Assembly: GCF_023556315.2 (NCBI RefSeq)
Contig: NZ_CP116221.1
Coordinates: forward strand, 2,057,001-2,121,000
DNA length: 64,000 nucleotides
Origin: Psychroserpens ponticola
Lineage (GTDB): Bacteria > Bacteroidota > Bacteroidia > Flavobacteriales > Flavobacteriaceae
Direction of reading: 5' to 3'
The notes under the pieces were generated by a model that made no database searches, was not told the origin of the DNA, and saw only the letters and a list, made by a program, of their open reading frames with translations. How positions within the stretch are numbered: position 1 is the stretch's first letter; each line of letters starts with the position of its first letter. Positions 62,136 to 64,000 of the stretch are shown piece after piece. Made by a program: the position numbers and the translations under genes.

Positions 62136-62693
62136 TTGAAAAAAGACTACATATTTAAATCTGAGAGACTCGGATTTCGCAATTGGAATAAAAATGACCT
62201 AAACGAATTTGCTGAAATAAATGCCGATTTAGAAGTTATGGAATACTTTCCAAATCCATTAACAACAAGCGAAACCTCAGAGTTCATTGACCGACTACAA
62301 AAACATTATGACAACAAAGGTTATAATTACTTTGCTACTGAACTTTTAGAAACTGGAGAATTAATTGGTTTTATTGGTTTAGCATATCAAGAATATCAAA
62401 CAAAATTTACTCCTGCAACAGATATTGGCTGGCGATTAAAAAAGAGTGTATGGGGAAATGGATATGCAACTGAAGGTGCAAAAAAATGTCTAGAATTCGC
62501 CTTTAACACCCTAAATTTAGAAAAAATAATCTCAGTGTTTACAGAAAAAAACATCAAATCTGAACAGGTCATGAAAAAAATTGGCATGAAAAAAATTGGA
62601 ACATTTAAGCATCCAAAACTAAAAAAACATCCAAAATTTGAAACATGTATTTGTTATGAAATACATAGAACTGATTGGCAAAAAATCACATAA
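62136..62693 (+). CDS. GNAT family N-acetyltransferase, RimJ/RimL-like
   Basis: A 185-residue protein with ERLGFRNWNKNDLNEFAEIN start, DIGWRLKKSVWGNGYATEGA (acetyl-CoA loop) and ISVFTEKNIKSEQVMKKIGM. TTG start. This subgroup often acetylates amino groups of proteins or small molecules. Confidence 0.85.
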   Translation: MKKDYIFKSERLGFRNWNKNDLNEFAEINADLEVMEYFPNPLTTSETSEFIDRLQKHYDNKGYNYFATELLETGELIGFIGLAYQEYQTKFTPATDIGWRLKKSVWGNGYATEGAKKCLEFAFNTLNLEKIISVFTEKNIKSEQVMKKIGMKKIGTFKHPKLKKHPKFETCICYEIHRTDWQKIT

Positions 62694-62760
62694 TCAATAG
62701 TAATATTTTCTTCTTCAAGTTCATCAACTTTTCATAATTTAGTTGCGAATTAAAATCAAC

Positions 62761-63669
62761 ATGTCAACATACGATTGCGTCATTCTTACTGAACAACGAT
62801 ATCTTAACGATTCAAAAACGGATGCCTATAAACATAACGTTTATTTTGAAGATCGCTTGGTTTATCATGCCTTAGAAGAACTCGGACTTAGAACTTTGCG
62901 TCTCGCTTGGGACGATATGTTTTTTGATTGGTCGACTACAAAATTAATATTATTTAGAACAACTTGGGATTATTTTGATCGTTTTGATGAGTTTTCAAAA
63001 TGGTTGGAAACTGTTTCTAAACAAACTACTTTATTAAACTCTGAAGCAATTATTCGTTGGAATATTGATAAGCATTACCTTTTAGATTTACAAAAAAATG
63101 ATATTCATATTGCCGAAAGTCATTTCATAGAACAAAACGCTCAAGTTACTTTATCTCAACTTCATCATATTTTAAATTGGAGAGACACTGTTTTAAAACC
63201 ATGCATTTCTGGAGCTGCTAGACATACCTATAAATTAAATATTGAAAACTTAGAAGCTCATGAAAAAACCTTTCAAGAGTTGATTAAAAATGAAGCCATG
63301 ATGTTGCAACCGTTTCAGCATAATATCGTTAGTAAAGGAGAAATCTCTATGATGGTTTTTAACGGACAATTTACACACGCGATTCTTAAAAAAGCAAAAA
63401 CTGGAGATTTTAGAGTGCAAGATGATTTTGGAGGTAGTGTGCAGGACTACACTCCTACTGATGAAGAAATTAAATTTGCTGAAACTTGTGTAAAAGCCTG
63501 TATTGAATTACCTATCTATGCTAGAGTTGATATCTTTGAAGATAATAATGAACATATTGCACTTTCAGAATTGGAACTTATAGAACCAGAATTATGGTTT
63601 AGACACCATCCTGAAGCAGCTAAACTGCTTGCCAAAGCTATTAAAGACAAATTAGCTCATGAAAATTAA
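62761..63669 (+). CDS. ATP-grasp family protein
   Basis: About 302 residues from ATG 62761. Pattern of small glutathione-synthetase-like ATP-grasp enzymes: KLILFRTTWDYFDRFDEFSK, DTVLKPCISGAARHTYKL (ATP-binding Lys), MLQPFQHNIVSKGEISMMVF, and a metal-binding end ALSELELIEPELWFRHHPEA. It should join a carboxylate to an amine or similar with ATP. Confidence 0.8.
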   Translation: MSTYDCVILTEQRYLNDSKTDAYKHNVYFEDRLVYHALEELGLRTLRLAWDDMFFDWSTTKLILFRTTWDYFDRFDEFSKWLETVSKQTTLLNSEAIIRWNIDKHYLLDLQKNDIHIAESHFIEQNAQVTLSQLHHILNWRDTVLKPCISGAARHTYKLNIENLEAHEKTFQELIKNEAMMLQPFQHNIVSKGEISMMVFNGQFTHAILKKAKTGDFRVQDDFGGSVQDYTPTDEEIKFAETCVKACIELPIYARVDIFEDNNEHIALSELELIEPELWFRHHPEAAKLLAKAIKDKLAHEN

Positions 63670-64000
63670 ACGCATTTTAAAAATTATTGGTGGAATCGTA
63701 GTATTCTTCACCTTACCTACGTTGCTCTTATTCACATTTATGTATTTCAAATACAATGAAGAATTGCCAACTGGAACACAAGGACAAGCTGCAGATCTTT
63801 TAGCAACAAGAATGCTTAATGTCTTAAATCATGATGCATATAAAGCCACAGATTTTATTGAATTCACCTTTAAAAACCGTCATCATTTTAAATGGAATAA
63901 AACTAAAAACACTTGTGAAGTCTACTGGAAAAACATTAAAGTAGATCTAGATCTGGTAAATCATGACAACTCAAATGTCTTTATTAATGAATTAGAATAC
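63659..64000 (+). CDS. Membrane-anchored hypothetical protein, cut by the window end
   Basis: The ATG overlaps the end of the ATP-grasp gene (ATGAAAATTAA). The frame is open to the edge: a signal-anchor (IIGGIVVFFTLPTLLLFTFM) then MLNVLNHDAYKATDFIEFTF and HHFKWNKTKNTCEVYWKNIK. Probably periplasmic; family not recognised from the visible 114 residues. Confidence 0.7.
   Translation, partial: MKIKRILKIIGGIVVFFTLPTLLLFTFMYFKYNEELPTGTQGQAADLLATRMLNVLNHDAYKATDFIEFTFKNRHHFKWNKTKNTCEVYWKNIKVDLDLVNHDNSNVFINELEY

Overview
The window comes from a low-GC member of the Bacteroidota, most likely a marine Flavobacteriaceae. Supporting signs are type IX secretion C-terminal domains, four DUF6090 genes, TAnnTTTG promoter boxes, LytS/LytTR signalling, many lipoproteins with short lipoboxes and PfkB/PD40 genes of flavobacterial type. 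I see no rRNA or tRNA gene.

Positions 1 to about 36,000 are a dense array of promoter-poor, mostly single-gene units, nearly all on the + strand. They are separated by about 130-bp imperfect palindromes (core AAC-AAC-GTGTAT ... ATACAC-AAAMC-GTTR). These have the properties of integron attC sites: constant polarity, AAC at the left end, GTTR at the right end, a variable apical hairpin, better pairing on the bottom strand than the top, and a first ~10 bases in each unit that are the reverse complement of the last ~10 bases of that same unit. I count about 33 intact, shortened or truncated sites and several decayed ones, which I read as a chromosomal-integron cassette array. No integrase or attI is in the window. 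Polarity and the left-to-right decay of the sites place the missing platform, if it exists, to the left of position 1.

Cassette cargo includes two type II toxin-antitoxin pairs, two Fic proteins, three of the four DUF6090 genes, alpha/beta hydrolases, a CPBP protease, an RraB-like protein, T9SS cargo and many unknowns. It also includes two families of repeated non-coding cassettes, NC1 (4 copies) and NC2 (2 copies). NC2 carries a clear intrinsic-terminator hairpin and may encode a small RNA.

An IS3-family element occurs three times, and degraded copies or scars occur from 32.9 to 36.2 kb. Every copy with a preserved left end sits 14-16 bp after an attC GTT, in the same orientation as the cassettes. 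Copies 1 and 2 have identical transposase proteins and equal length.

From 36 to about 58 kb the array decays into ghost sites between larger genes: a GyrI-like/DUF1801/AlkD operon, a PD40 lipoprotein, a 3.2-kb cassette-like block with a LytS/LytTR pair and a serine hydrolase, a subclass B1-like metallo-beta-lactamase, a YwqK-like lipoprotein, a bleomycin-resistance-like protein, a transglutaminase/TPR protein, an SDR and a PLP decarboxylase. An ars-type operon (arsR, thioredoxin-like, OsmC, permease, ArsF-like, ArsG-like) follows, with a CRP-like site and two matching ATCG-n8-CGAT operator candidates. From 58 kb onward the sequence looks like ordinary chromosome: SGNH hydrolase, KdgK-type kinase, outer-membrane protein, methyltransferase, two GNAT acetyltransferases, an ATP-grasp protein and a truncated last gene.
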